From Tolypothrix campylonemoides VB511288 (GTDB lineage Bacteria; Cyanobacteriota; Cyanobacteriia; Cyanobacteriales; Nostocaceae), in assembly GCA_000828075.3 (NCBI GenBank), contig JXCB02000053.1:114647-178646 (forward strand): a stretch of DNA of 64,000 nt. Reading direction: 5' to 3'. The translations under genes were made by a program, and so were the position numbers. Shown here piece by piece: positions 26,978 to 36,800 of the stretch. The notes below the pieces were generated by a model that saw nothing but the letters and a program-made list of their open reading frames with translations, did no database searches and had not been told where the DNA came from. Numbering within the stretch: the stretch's first letter is position 1; each line of letters starts with the position of its first letter.

Positions 26978-27649
26978 ATGATTGTGACACAAGATAAAGC
27001 CCTAGCAAATGTTTTTCGTCAGATGGCAACCGGAGCGTTTCCGCCGGTTGTGGAAACATTTGAACGTAATAAAACCATCTTTTTCCCCGGCGATCCTGCC
27101 GAACGAGTGTATTTTCTATTAAAAGGTGCCGTTAAACTCTCCAGGGTGTATGAAGCAGGAGAAGAAATAACCGTAGCACTGCTGCGGGAAAATAGCGTTT
27201 TCGGCGTCTTGTCCTTGCTGACAGGAAACAAGTCAGATAGGTTTTACCATGCGGTTGCTTTTACATCTGTAGAATTGCTGTCAGCACCAATTGAACAGGT
27301 GGAACAAGCGCTCAAGGAAAACCCAGAATTGTCAATGTTAATGCTGCGAGGACTATCTTCGCGGATTTTACAGACAGAAATGATGATAGAAACACTCGCT
27401 CACAGAGATATGGGTTCTAGGTTGGTGAGTTTTTTGTTAATTCTTTGTCGTGATTTTGGCGTTCCGTGTGCAGATGGAATCACAGTTGATCTGAAGCTAT
27501 CTCATCAAGCGATCGCTGAAGCCATTGGTTCAACACGCGTTACCGTCACTAGGTTACTAGGTGACTTGCGCGAGAAAAAGATGATTTCCATACACAAGAA
27601 AAAGATTACTGTTCATAAGCCTGTTACCTTAAGTCGGCAATTCACCTAA
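26978..27649 (+). CDS. ntcA: Global nitrogen regulator NtcA
   Basis: The 223-residue product agrees, as far as I recall it, almost residue for residue with Anabaena NtcA. It has a CRP-type effector domain ([20 protein letters not shown]; 2-oxoglutarate site) and a C-terminal helix-turn-helix ([20 protein letters not shown]). It activates nitrogen assimilation genes and heterocyst differentiation under low nitrogen. I chose the ATG at 26978 (MIVTQDKAL), preceded by GGGAAGGGAG, over one 18 bases upstream, because it gives the exact family N-terminus. Confidence 0.99.
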   Translation: MIVTQDKALANVFRQMATGAFPPVVETFERNKTIFFPGDPAERVYFLLKGAVKLSRVYEAGEEITVALLRENSVFGVLSLLTGNKSDRFYHAVAFTSVELLSAPIEQVEQALKENPELSMLMLRGLSSRILQTEMMIETLAHRDMGSRLVSFLLILCRDFGVPCADGITVDLKLSHQAIAEAIGSTRVTVTRLLGDLREKKMISIHKKKITVHKPVTLSRQFT

Positions 27650-27866
27650 AAAAGTTTTGAGCAATGAGTCCTCTCGTTATGAGTAAGATAAAAAAAGTCA
27701 CACAAAAGAACTCAAAATTTAGGACTCAAAACTCAAAGCTTTCTTGGATTGGAATAAGGATAGGTGAAAATTGAGTGAACTCAATGCTTGCCTTTTTCCC
27801 AATTTCCCACAGATAATGACTGGAAGTAGTAGGCTGTATCTGGAAGGATTTCGTCGGTAGCTGAAG

Positions 27867-29357
27867 ATGACCACCGGGTACATCCTGATTTTGGCAATTT
27901 TAATTGTGGGAGGCGTGATTGCCACCGTAGGCGATCGCATTGGCACAAGAGTTGGCAAAGCGCGACTCTCACTGTTCAAGCTGCGTCCTAAAAACACGGC
28001 AGTACTGGTAACGATTTTGACAGGGACTTTGATCTCGGCATCTACCCTAGCAATTTTATTTGCTGTCGATGACGGTTTGCGCACAGGAGTGTTCGAGCTA
28101 GAGGATATTCAAAAAGACCTCAAGCGCAGGCGCGAACAACTGAACGCAACAGCAAAACAGCTAGAAGACACCAAAGGAGAGCTAGATCAAGCTCGAAAAG
28201 AACAAAAGGCTCAACAAGAACGCTTGCAGCAGACGAATCAGTCCTTGCAGGAAGCAAACGCCAAACAACAGGCAACACAAGCTCAACTGAACCGTACCAT
28301 AAGCCAACAAGCTCAGACTCAAGCTCAACTGCAAGGCACACAAAACCAGCTTAAAGGAGCAGTCACTCGCTATAAACAAGCGATACGCGAACTTGAAAGC
28401 GTTGCTGACGAGAAAAAAAAGCTGTTGGTGGAAATAGAACAAAGAAAAGCAGAACGCCAACGACTTTATGCGGAAGCGAAAAAAGCAATTGAGCAAGCCA
28501 AAACAGCAATTGCGAAACGCGATCGCGAACTAGCCAACCGACAGCAAGCTATTGAAGAACGTGATAAAAAAATCACCGCACTTGATCAACTCATTCAAAA
28601 ACGCAATGCAGAAATTGCAGCCCGAGAGCAAGTGATTACTCAACGGGAATCTCGCCTCCAAGAATTGGAAACACAACAATACTCTCTGGAACAGGAAGTG
28701 GCAAGGCTGGAAAAATACTACCAGTCTTACCGTGACCTGCGTTTAGGGAAACTAGCACTATCTCGTGGTCAAGTTCTTGCCGCAGGCGTCGTTCGTGTCA
28801 ATCAGCCTGTTGCAGCACGTCAGGCAATCATTCAACTTTTACAACAAGCTAACCGAAACGCTAGCATCGAATTAACTCAGCCTGGGACGAATCCGACAAA
28901 TTCGCAGCCGCTCCAAGTGACACAAGAGCAGGTAGAGCAGTTGAGCAAGCAGATTAATGATGGTCGAGAATATGTAGTGCGAATTTTTTCTGCAGGCAAT
29001 TATGTCAAAGGAGAAAAGCAGATTGGATTTTTTGCTGATGCAGCGCCCAATCTAGTCGTTTTTACCGGAGGTGAGGTTATAGCAACCACGAGCGCAGATC
29101 CCAACACCATGACATCCTATCAAGTACGCCAACGGCTGGAACAGCTCATTTCTGCTTCGCAATTTCGTGCCCGTAACGCTGGAATTTTAGAAAGTATTCA
29201 AATCGATGGGACTTTCTTTGGTTTTATCGCCCAGTTGAGACAGTACAACCAGCCTATAGATATCAAGGCTATTGCCGCAGAGGATACATATACAGCCGGA
29301 CCATTGAAAGTTAAACTAGTGGCAATCCAAAACGGACAGATTATTTTTAGCACTTAA
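27867..29357 (+). CDS. DUF3084 membrane-anchored coiled-coil protein
   Basis: The 496-residue product matches the cyanobacterial DUF3084 family. Two N-terminal membrane helices (residues 4-24 and about 48-66, with IGTRVGKARLSLFKLRPKNT between) are followed by a long Gln/Glu/Lys-rich coiled coil (about 75-290) and a globular C-terminal domain (VRVNQPVAARQAIIQLL; YTAGPLKVKLVAIQNGQI). The function is not established. It lies upstream of the RNase H-like and DUF3146 genes. Confidence 0.9.
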   Translation: MTTGYILILAILIVGGVIATVGDRIGTRVGKARLSLFKLRPKNTAVLVTILTGTLISASTLAILFAVDDGLRTGVFELEDIQKDLKRRREQLNATAKQLEDTKGELDQARKEQKAQQERLQQTNQSLQEANAKQQATQAQLNRTISQQAQTQAQLQGTQNQLKGAVTRYKQAIRELESVADEKKKLLVEIEQRKAERQRLYAEAKKAIEQAKTAIAKRDRELANRQQAIEERDKKITALDQLIQKRNAEIAAREQVITQRESRLQELETQQYSLEQEVARLEKYYQSYRDLRLGKLALSRGQVLAAGVVRVNQPVAARQAIIQLLQQANRNASIELTQPGTNPTNSQPLQVTQEQVEQLSKQINDGREYVVRIFSAGNYVKGEKQIGFFADAAPNLVVFTGGEVIATTSADPNTMTSYQVRQRLEQLISASQFRARNAGILESIQIDGTFFGFIAQLRQYNQPIDIKAIAAEDTYTAGPLKVKLVAIQNGQIIFST

Positions 29358-29410
29358 AAAGTAAGGATAAACGAAAAATGCCTAAGTACCAATGTTATTG
29401 AGGTATGTTG

Positions 29411-29525
29411 CAATACGGTTCAGTTAAGGATTTTTGGTAAGATTCGGTGAGATGTAGAGACGTAGCATGCTACGTCTCTACATTGGTATCCTGCTAACGC
29501 TTTTGGTTTTATCTGAACCGTATTG
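29411..29525. mobile_element. 115-bp MITE-like element with 10-bp target duplication
   Basis: Perfect 13-bp inverted ends (CAATACGGTTCAG at 29411-29423, CTGAACCGTATTG at 29513-29525) are flanked by the direct repeat AGGTATGTTG (29401-29410, 29526-29535). A perfect 32-bp palindrome (29452-29483, centred on GCATGC) occupies the exact middle. Confidence 0.85.
29452..29483. repeat. Perfect 32-bp palindrome
   Basis: Each arm is ATGTAGAGACGTAGCA followed by its exact complement. It would form a 14-16 bp hairpin in RNA and could also end transcription from the DUF3084 gene, although there is no U-tract. Confidence 0.9.
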
Positions 29526-29589
29526 AGGTATGTTGCTAATTGTTAATTTTTAATAATTTCTAGTCAAAAGTTCATAGCCCAAAAGCTAT

Positions 29590-29617
29590 TGACTTTTGAC
29601 TTTTGACTTTTGACTTT
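29590..29617. repeat. Heptamer repeat TGACTTT
   Basis: Four consecutive copies of the 7-base unit GACTTTT precede the RNase H-like gene. This is typical of short tandemly repeated heptamers in heterocystous cyanobacteria. Confidence 0.85.
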
Positions 29618-29631
29618 TAACTTTATTATTT

Positions 29632-30072
29632 ATGACTTTGCGTGAATTCTTGCCAACTCAACCAGCTATCTTGGGCTTCGACCCAGGTCGTGATAAGTGT
29701 GGTTTAGCTGTGATGGGACTGGATAGACAACTATACCATCACCAAGTCGTATCGGCAAGTGAAGCGATCGCCGCTATTGTGTCGCTGCGTCAAAAATTTC
29801 CCATTTCCTTACTGGTGATGGGGGACCAAACCACGGCAAAACGCTGGAAACAGCAATTGTATGAGCAATTAGCAGATCCGCTGAACGTTATTTTAGTGGA
29901 TGAGCGCTACACTACCTTAGAGGCACGCGATCGCTACTGGCAAATGTATCCTCCCAAAGGATTCGCCAAGCTGATACCACAGGGCTTTCGGCAACCACCA
30001 CGACCAATAGATGACATTGTAGCCATCCTGTTAATTGAAAGATACCTCAATCGTTTAACTGTTTCGCCGTAA
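29632..30072 (+). CDS. RNase H-like protein of the YqgF/RuvX type
   Basis: The 146-residue product starts with ILGFDPGRDKCGLAVMG, the first strand and acidic residue of the RNase H-like YqgF/RuvX fold, and has LVMGDQTTAKRW and LVDERYTTLEARDRYW, matching the second acidic site. The C-terminal IDDIVAILLIERYL carries the last acidic pair. YqgF proteins process the 16S rRNA 5' end or act as resolvases; which applies here is not visible. It is followed at once by a terminator-like stem and the convergent DUF3146 gene. Confidence 0.8.
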   Translation: MTLREFLPTQPAILGFDPGRDKCGLAVMGLDRQLYHHQVVSASEAIAAIVSLRQKFPISLLVMGDQTTAKRWKQQLYEQLADPLNVILVDERYTTLEARDRYWQMYPPKGFAKLIPQGFRQPPRPIDDIVAILLIERYLNRLTVSP

Positions 30073-30110
30073 AGAAAGAAGACTGAACAAATCATTCTGT
30101 CTTCTTTCTT
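30072..30110. terminator. Hairpin between convergent genes
   Basis: A perfect 12-bp stem (AAGAAAGAAGAC at 30072-30083, GTCTTCTTTCTT at 30099-30110, 15-base loop) starts at the last base of the RNase H-like gene and lies before the end of the DUF3146 gene. The T-rich 3' arm fits a bidirectional terminator. Confidence 0.6.
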
Positions 30111-30129
30111 GTGTCTTCTATGTTCTTTT

Positions 30130-30408
30130 TTACAGTTGTGCCCGAATAGTAAAAGCGTAGTCTCCTCCCGGTTCAAGCTGGTAGTCTCGTTGCTCCAAAA
30201 AGCGACCGAGAGGTTCTTTGATTAAAGCTCGCCCCTGAGAAGGTTTGACAGACAGTTCTCCTCGGCGGAAATGCCATTGGAACTGCCATTCAAAGTCACC
30301 TGCTCTGACTTCACCTTCAAGAAAGCCTTGTTGCCAGGATTGACGGATAATCCTCACATGGGCGGTAGTTTCTGGTAAACGTTTAGCACTCACAATGCTG
30401 TGTGTCAA
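30130..30408 (-). CDS. DUF3146 family protein
   Basis: A 92-residue protein with TTAHVRIIRQSWQQGFLEGE and FEWQFQWHFRRGELSV, followed by IKEPLGRFLEQRDYQLEPG. I recognise the cyanobacterial DUF3146 family, whose function is unknown. It faces the RNase H-like gene. Confidence 0.82.
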   Translation of the reverse strand: MTHSIVSAKRLPETTAHVRIIRQSWQQGFLEGEVRAGDFEWQFQWHFRRGELSVKPSQGRALIKEPLGRFLEQRDYQLEPGGDYAFTIRAQL

Positions 30409-30895
30409 GTTTAAAATGAAAGCTAACTTTTTATAGCTTTACATTTCCTCAAAATACCTCAAATACACCAATGGGAGTATTTGGGTGTTTGCTTGACCCT
30501 CCCACGGCTAAGGTATTTAAATGAAAAATTCTAAAGCCCGCGCAGGCGGGCTTGATCCGTGTAGCCGCAAGTTCACTCGTGCGGCTATCTAAATTTTGCT
30601 TAGCAATTGAGCCGCAAGTTCACTCGTGCGGCTATCTAGATTTTAGATTGGCGATTCATCCACAATCGGTAAATCTAAATCTTGATTTAGAGATTACCAA
30701 GTTGCTACAGATATGTCCCCACCATAATAGTAATGAATTGGTGGTTCCATGAATGGGCGCTCCCTGTCTCGTGACTGGCGACTGGCGACTCTTGAAAAAT
30801 GTCCACGCATATTTGTCCGGGCTTTGTTGCCCCAGACATAATTTTTCGTGTGTTACAAGAGTTCCCAATCCCCAGTCCCCAATCCCCAGTCCCCT
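30409..30895. repeat. Repeat-rich intergenic region
   Basis: Contents: a hairpin at 30535-30552 (AGCCCGC / GCGGGCT); two exact 29-base copies (30563-30591 and 30610-30638) each with an AGCCGC...GCGGCT stem around AAGTTCACTC; a GACTGGC heptamer pair near 30772-30790; and CCCAATCCCCAGTCC units at about 30866-30895. No gene is seen; the small ORFs here are repeat-derived. Confidence 0.75.
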
Positions 30896-33052
30896 TCACC
30901 GATTCACAGCCGCAGCTTCTCGCGCAGCAGCCGCTTGTTCTGGATGAATACCTAGGCGGGTGAGATTAATCCTGCCTTTGTTGTCAATTTCCCGCACTTT
31001 GACAATCACTTCATCACCGACTGCGACTTCATCCTCAACTTTGCCAACACGATAGTCAGCAAGTTGGGAAATGTGGATCATCCCTTCTTTGCCAGGTAAA
31101 AATTCCACAAACGCACCAATCGGTATTATTCGTGTCACCCGACCTACGTAAACATCACCTTCGTTGAGCTTTCGTGTCATGCCTTGGACGATGTTACGCG
31201 CTTTTTTAGCCTTGCTTTCATCCACAGCAGAAATCGTCACCGTTCCATCGTCTTCGATGTCAATTTTCGCACCTGTTTCCTCAGTGATGCCCTTAATCGT
31301 CTTACCTCCTGGTCCGATAACCAAACCAATCATGTCTGGATCAATCTTGATGGTCAACAGACGTGGGGCATAAGGTGACATTTCCTCACGCGGTTGAGCA
31401 ATTGTCTGGAGCATTTTCTCCAGAATGTGCAACCGTGCTTCTTTAGCTTGCTGGACGGCTTGGGAGATAATATCCAAAGGCAAACCGTTAATTTTCATAT
31501 CCATTTGCAGGGCGGTAATCCCTTTATCCGTTCCGGCTACTTTGAAGTCCATGTCACCCAAAAAGTCTTCGATCCCCTGAATATCAGTTAAGACTCGGAC
31601 TTCATCGCCTTCCTTAATCAAACCCATTGCAGCACCGCTAACGGGTTTAGAGATGGGTACGCCTGCGTCCATCAACGCTAGTGTCGAAGCGCACACCGAA
31701 CCCATAGAGGTGGAACCGTTGGAAGAAAGTACTTCTGATACCACCCGGATGACGTAGGGAAAATCTTCTTTTGGCGGTAGCACAGGCAACAAAGCTCTTT
31801 CCGCAAGCGCCCCGTGACCGATTTCCCGTCGTCCTGGCGCACGTAGGGGTTTGGTTTCCCCAACGGAGAACGGTGGGAAGTTGTAATGGTGCATGTAGCG
31901 CTTTTGTTGATCCTGTTGCAAGTCATCGTTTAATGCTTGGGCATCTCCCGGTGTACCGAGAGTACAAGCGGATAACACCTGAGTTAATCCCCGGTTAAAT
32001 AAACCACTGCCGTGGACTCGCTTGGGCAAAATGCTAACGTCACAAGATACAGGACGTACTTCATCGAGCTTGCGACCATCAACGCGGACGTTATCTTCGA
32101 TAATTTGACGGCGCATAAACTTTTTGGTAAGCTCTTTGAAGGTATTACCAAGAGCTTTACTGTTTTCAGATGCGGCAAGGCGAACTGCGTCTTCTTCTGG
32201 AAGTTCGGCGATCGCTGTTTCAATGGAATCCTTTACGGCATCTAAAGCTGTATCCCGTGCTGTTTTATCGAGATCAAATTGCGACAGAATTTTCTTAATT
32301 TCTTCGGCAGCGCGATCGCGTATATAATTTTCCAGCGTCGGGTCTACCTCTGGTGGCTCCTGCACGACAATTTCCAGACCCATTTCTACAAGCAAATCTT
32401 GCTGTGCCTTAATTAAGTCCTGTACAGCTTCGTAGCCAAAATCAATCGCTTCGATAATGTCTCTTTCTGACAGTTGATTGGCACCTGCTTCCACCATGAT
32501 TACACCTTCTGGTGAACCAGCAACTATCAGGTCAAGGTCTCCTGCTTCAATTTCTGCATAAGTAGGGTTAATGATAAAATCATCTCCCACAAGACCCACA
32601 CGCACTGCTGCCATTGGTCCATTAAATGGTATCTTAGCGATCAAAGTGGCGATCGAAGCACCAGTGACTGCCAATACATCAGGTGGCACCAATTCATCCA
32701 TCGACAACGTCAAAGCAATGACTTGCAGGTCATTTCGCAACCACGACGGGAACAAAGGACGCAGGGGACGGTCTATGAGACGGCTGGTAAGAATTGCTCT
32801 TTCTGGCGGACGACCTTCCCGCCGCATGATCCCTCCGGGAATTCTACCTGCTGCATACAGTCTTTCTTCGTAATCTACTGTTAAGGGAAGAAAATCAATG
32901 CCTTCTCTGGCTTCTGAACGCGTAGCCGTCACTAAAACTGCTGTGTCCCCAGATTCTATCAACACTGAGCCACCAGCCTGGGGAGCTAGATGACCAACTT
33001 TCAGTCGAATATCCCGTCCGTCAAAGGATATTGACTTCTCAAATTCTCCCAT
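30896..33052 (-). CDS. pnp: Polyribonucleotide nucleotidyltransferase
   Basis: 3'-5' phosphorolytic exoribonuclease. The 718-residue product has two RNase PH domains (about 10-145 and 320-550, with [12 protein letters not shown] and [20 protein letters not shown]), the all-alpha linker domain, a KH domain ([19 protein letters not shown]) and an S1 domain ([20 protein letters not shown]). It is of normal length and intact. It degrades RNA and can add A-rich tails in cyanobacteria. It stands alone on the minus strand. Confidence 0.97.
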   Translation of the reverse strand: MGEFEKSISFDGRDIRLKVGHLAPQAGGSVLIESGDTAVLVTATRSEAREGIDFLPLTVDYEERLYAAGRIPGGIMRREGRPPERAILTSRLIDRPLRPLFPSWLRNDLQVIALTLSMDELVPPDVLAVTGASIATLIAKIPFNGPMAAVRVGLVGDDFIINPTYAEIEAGDLDLIVAGSPEGVIMVEAGANQLSERDIIEAIDFGYEAVQDLIKAQQDLLVEMGLEIVVQEPPEVDPTLENYIRDRAAEEIKKILSQFDLDKTARDTALDAVKDSIETAIAELPEEDAVRLAASENSKALGNTFKELTKKFMRRQIIEDNVRVDGRKLDEVRPVSCDVSILPKRVHGSGLFNRGLTQVLSACTLGTPGDAQALNDDLQQDQQKRYMHHYNFPPFSVGETKPLRAPGRREIGHGALAERALLPVLPPKEDFPYVIRVVSEVLSSNGSTSMGSVCASTLALMDAGVPISKPVSGAAMGLIKEGDEVRVLTDIQGIEDFLGDMDFKVAGTDKGITALQMDMKINGLPLDIISQAVQQAKEARLHILEKMLQTIAQPREEMSPYAPRLLTIKIDPDMIGLVIGPGGKTIKGITEETGAKIDIEDDGTVTISAVDESKAKKARNIVQGMTRKLNEGDVYVGRVTRIIPIGAFVEFLPGKEGMIHISQLADYRVGKVEDEVAVGDEVIVKVREIDNKGRINLTRLGIHPEQAAAAREAAAVNR

Positions 33053-33867
33053 TCAGTTTTTTTTCCTTCTATGCACGCTATTCTCTCTCTGTGGCAATCC
33101 TAACATTTATGCTCTATTGCTGACGTCGGTTCCATACAAAGATAAACAACTGTAACTTACGCATTTAAGTCTAGCCTGTTGAGGCTCTGATAACAGGGCA
33201 AGCGAGTAAGGGGAAGCAGGAAAATTTATCTTCCTACAGGCGTACCGGAGACGGTAGGCTTATTCCTCATAGCCCTACATTATTTCTCACAAAACTCGCC
33301 AATGCTCAGGAATTCCTTAATTCCTTGCCTACGCAGTCTAGGTTGTACAATGAAACCAGCGTTGCAAATATGCCTACACTAACCTGGTATGTAAAGACAC
33401 GTTTGCAAAGCTCTACTCTAATGAAAAGACGTCCAAACAGCGTCTCCTAACGAGCGAGCAAGTTTCGCGTCTCTACAACAAAAATCCAAGATTTTTTTGG
33501 CTTGTGTATTGCACTTCATCAGATTTACTAATATTTATTCAGTTTTTTCTAAATGTTATCTATATGAAAGACTTGTCTATAAATATCTATAAATAATTTT
33601 AAATAATACAAAATATACCAAAACAAGTCATTTGCGATATTACAAGAAAAGCGTTGCTAAATTTAGGTATGAAACACATCAGTGCCAAAATGTAAAAAAT
33701 ACACAATTTTTGCGACGCCAGTCGCCTACAGAGGGAAACCCTCCTGCAGCGCTGGCTCGTCTAGAGCGTAGAGCGCGACACTAAAATTATACTTAATTTA
33801 TACCCGCGCCGCAAGGCAAAAAAAGAATTCTAGACCTTAAAAAAGCGAAAATCTAAGTTGTTGTCAA
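33053..33867. other. Long intergenic region before the SNF2 gene
   Basis: 815 bases with no gene that I can support. It holds repeat fragments: a GACGTCCAAACAGCGTCTC piece near 33427 and a 35-base unit at 33716-33750 that is the reverse complement relative of 4291-4326. AT-rich stretches at 33530-33700 could contain the promoter. Confidence 0.5.
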
Positions 33868-36800
33868 ATGGCAATTTTACATGGTAGTTGGTTAACACAA
33901 AATCAGGGTAGTTGTTTATTTATTTGGGGGGAGACTTGGCGAACTCTTGAGACAAATTCTAGTAAGGCTACATCACATATACCGCCACATCCATTGGCGA
34001 TGACACCATTAGAATTAGTCGAATGGCTGCATTCGCGTAACATTTCAATCGCTAGAAGCCTGCAAAAACAAGAAGTAGAGACGTTGCATACAACTTCTCT
34101 ACGAAATCGCAAAACACGTAAAGCTGCCAGTGCTGATGAAGTCAGTTTGCCGACGCACTCCCAAATCATTGCCTTACCAACTCATATTTTAGAAAATACT
34201 GAGGAGCAAACAGCATCAATATTCCCAGCACATTCTGCCGCATTAGGTTTAGAAGAAGAAACTCTACAGTACCTGCAACCGTGGCTGATTGAAGGTTTTT
34301 GTCTCAACCCTGAAGAGGCAATAAAATTTCTCACTTCCCTACCACTCAATGTCACCAACGGGGAAAATAGCTTTTTGGGGGGAGATTTACGCTTTTGGGT
34401 GCAGGTTGTCCGCTGGAGTTTAGATTTAATTTCCCGTAGTAAGTTTTTGCCTATCATTCAACGACAACCAGATAATTCCGTCGTCGCCAAATGGCAAGCA
34501 CTTCTAGACAGCGCCCAAGACGGAACTCGCCTGGAAAAATTTTCCCAATTGATGCCACTGGCTTGTCGGACTTACCAAGGAAGTGGGCAAGATCAGGAAG
34601 CAACATCCTCCTTATACCCTCATATAAACCTCCCGCCCGAACCCCAAGAGTTGCTGCTGGGATTTCTTCACAGTACGATAGATGCCCAAGTACGAGTGAT
34701 GGTGGGTTCCCAAACTTTGGTAGAACCCAGAGTGATGGCGTCTCTACCGTCTGCAGTGCGAGAGTGGTTACATTCTTTGACGGCTGCGTCAAACACAGTC
34801 AGCACCGATTCATTTGGGGTGGAACGACTGGAGGCGGCGCTGAAAGCTTGGACTATGCCCTTGCAATACCAAATGGGGGCGAAAAACCAGTTTCGTACGT
34901 GTTTTGTACTGCGTTCCCCAGAGTCAGGCGAGACAGATTGGACTTTGGCTTATTTGCTTCAAGCCGCTGATGATCCAAATTTTCTAGTAGATGCGACAAC
35001 AATTTGGAACCATCCTCTGGAAAAATTGGTTTACCAAAATCGCACAATTGAACAACCGCAAGAGACATTTTTGCGGGGTTTGGGATTGGCTTCGCGATTG
35101 TATCCACCAATTCAACCCAGCTTAGAAACCCAATATCCTGAATCTTGCCGCCTCAACCCAGTTCAAGCTTACGAGTTTATCAAATCTGTTGCGTGGCGGT
35201 TTGAAGATAGCGGTTTAGGCGTCGTTTTGCCTGCCACTTTAACGAACCGTGAAGGATGGGCGAACCGTTTGGGTTTAAAAGTCACAGCTCAAACCCAGAA
35301 GAAAAAGCTAGAACGCTTGGGTTTGCAGAGTCTGTTGAATTTTAAGTGGGAATTAGCAATTGGTGGGCAGACTCTTTCTAAAGCAGAATTTGACAAGCTG
35401 GTGGCACTCAATAGCCCATTAGTAGAAATTAACAACGAGTGGGTGGAATTGCGACCTCAAGATATCAAGACAGCGCAAGCATTTTTTGCTTCTCGTAAAG
35501 ACCAAATGGCGCTGTCTTTGGAAGATGCTTTGCGCATCAGTACAGGGGATACCCAGACGATTGAAAAATTACCAGTGGTCAGCTTTGAGGCGTCTGGGGC
35601 ATTGCAAGAGTTAGTCACGACGCTGACGAACAACAAAGCTGTCGAACCTCTGCCTACACCCGCCAGTTTCCAAGGACAGTTACGACCTTATCAAGAACGC
35701 GGGGTAGCTTGGCTTGCCTTTTTGGAACGTTGGGGCTTGGGCGCTTGTCTCGCAGACGACATGGGATTGGGAAAGTGCCTGTCGAAAGATACATTTATAT
35801 ACGTAAATGGAGGACTACGCACAGCAGAAGAAATTTGGCAGACCTATGCTGGAGAAACAAAGTTTGATGGCGAGGGATTTTGGGCTGACCCTACAGAGCA
35901 ATTACTGGTAAATTCCATAGATGAGAAAAGTGGCAAAATAATACAAACTCCTGTCCGGCAGCTTTATCGGCAGCAAGTTTGCGAAAAATTGCGAAAGGTC
36001 ACGCTGCAAGATGGTAGCAGTGTCACCATTACCCGTCGTCACAAACTGCTAACGAGTAAAGGATGGACAAATGAATTAGGGGTGGGTGATTACGTTTGCG
36101 TACCAGCAAAAATGCACTGGAACGGGCAAGCTGAAGATCCCGATTTAGTTAAGTTTCTTGCTTGGCAAATTGCCGAAGGTCATGAACGGCTTGATTTGGG
36201 AAAATTGACAGTATCACAGAAAGATACCAGAGTGTTAGAAGATTTACTCCAAATCTTGCAACGCATTGGCAAGCGCTATGACTTAAAGATTAACAGCCCC
36301 AGTATCTGCACCTTTCCTACCAGAGTTTCATGTCTAAGAGTTAATAGCCAAGCTTATCGGCGATTTTTAGAAGCTAAGGGTTATGTTTGGGGCAAACTGT
36401 CGGCAGAAAAGTCAATTCCGCCCTTCATTATGCAGGCAGACTTAGATAGTGTGCGTATCTTTTTACAAAACTACTTCGATGCTGAATCTGCTGTTATTTC
36501 TCGTATGCGGAGTATCGAAATTGCCACGGCTTCACCACTGCTTATTCAACAACTTTCTACGCTGCTACGACGCTTCGGTATCTGGTTACGAATATCGTCC
36601 AAGCAAAAGTGCGCCACAAATGGAACTCGTACTTTACGTACATACTATATTGGTGTTATTGAAGGAAATTCTGCGCGCAGATTTTTGCAAGAAATTGGGT
36701 ATAGTATCCCAGAAAAACAGCGGAAGTTAGAAGAAATTTGTCAACAAGTTAGCAACACAAATGTTGAGGGAATTCCTGCTTATGATATTGTTGCCCAAAC

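Noticed and set aside
28120-28496. Leu-rich minus-strand ORFs opposite DUF3084
   Set aside because: They arise from the antisense of the Gln/Glu-rich coiled coil.
32571-32873. 100-codon plus-strand ORF inside pnp
   Set aside because: Antisense shadow of an intact, conserved gene.
34454-34970. Long ORFs (112 and 159 codons) in other frames of the SNF2 gene
   Set aside because: They lie wholly in the helicase gene, which has clear conserved motifs in its own frame.
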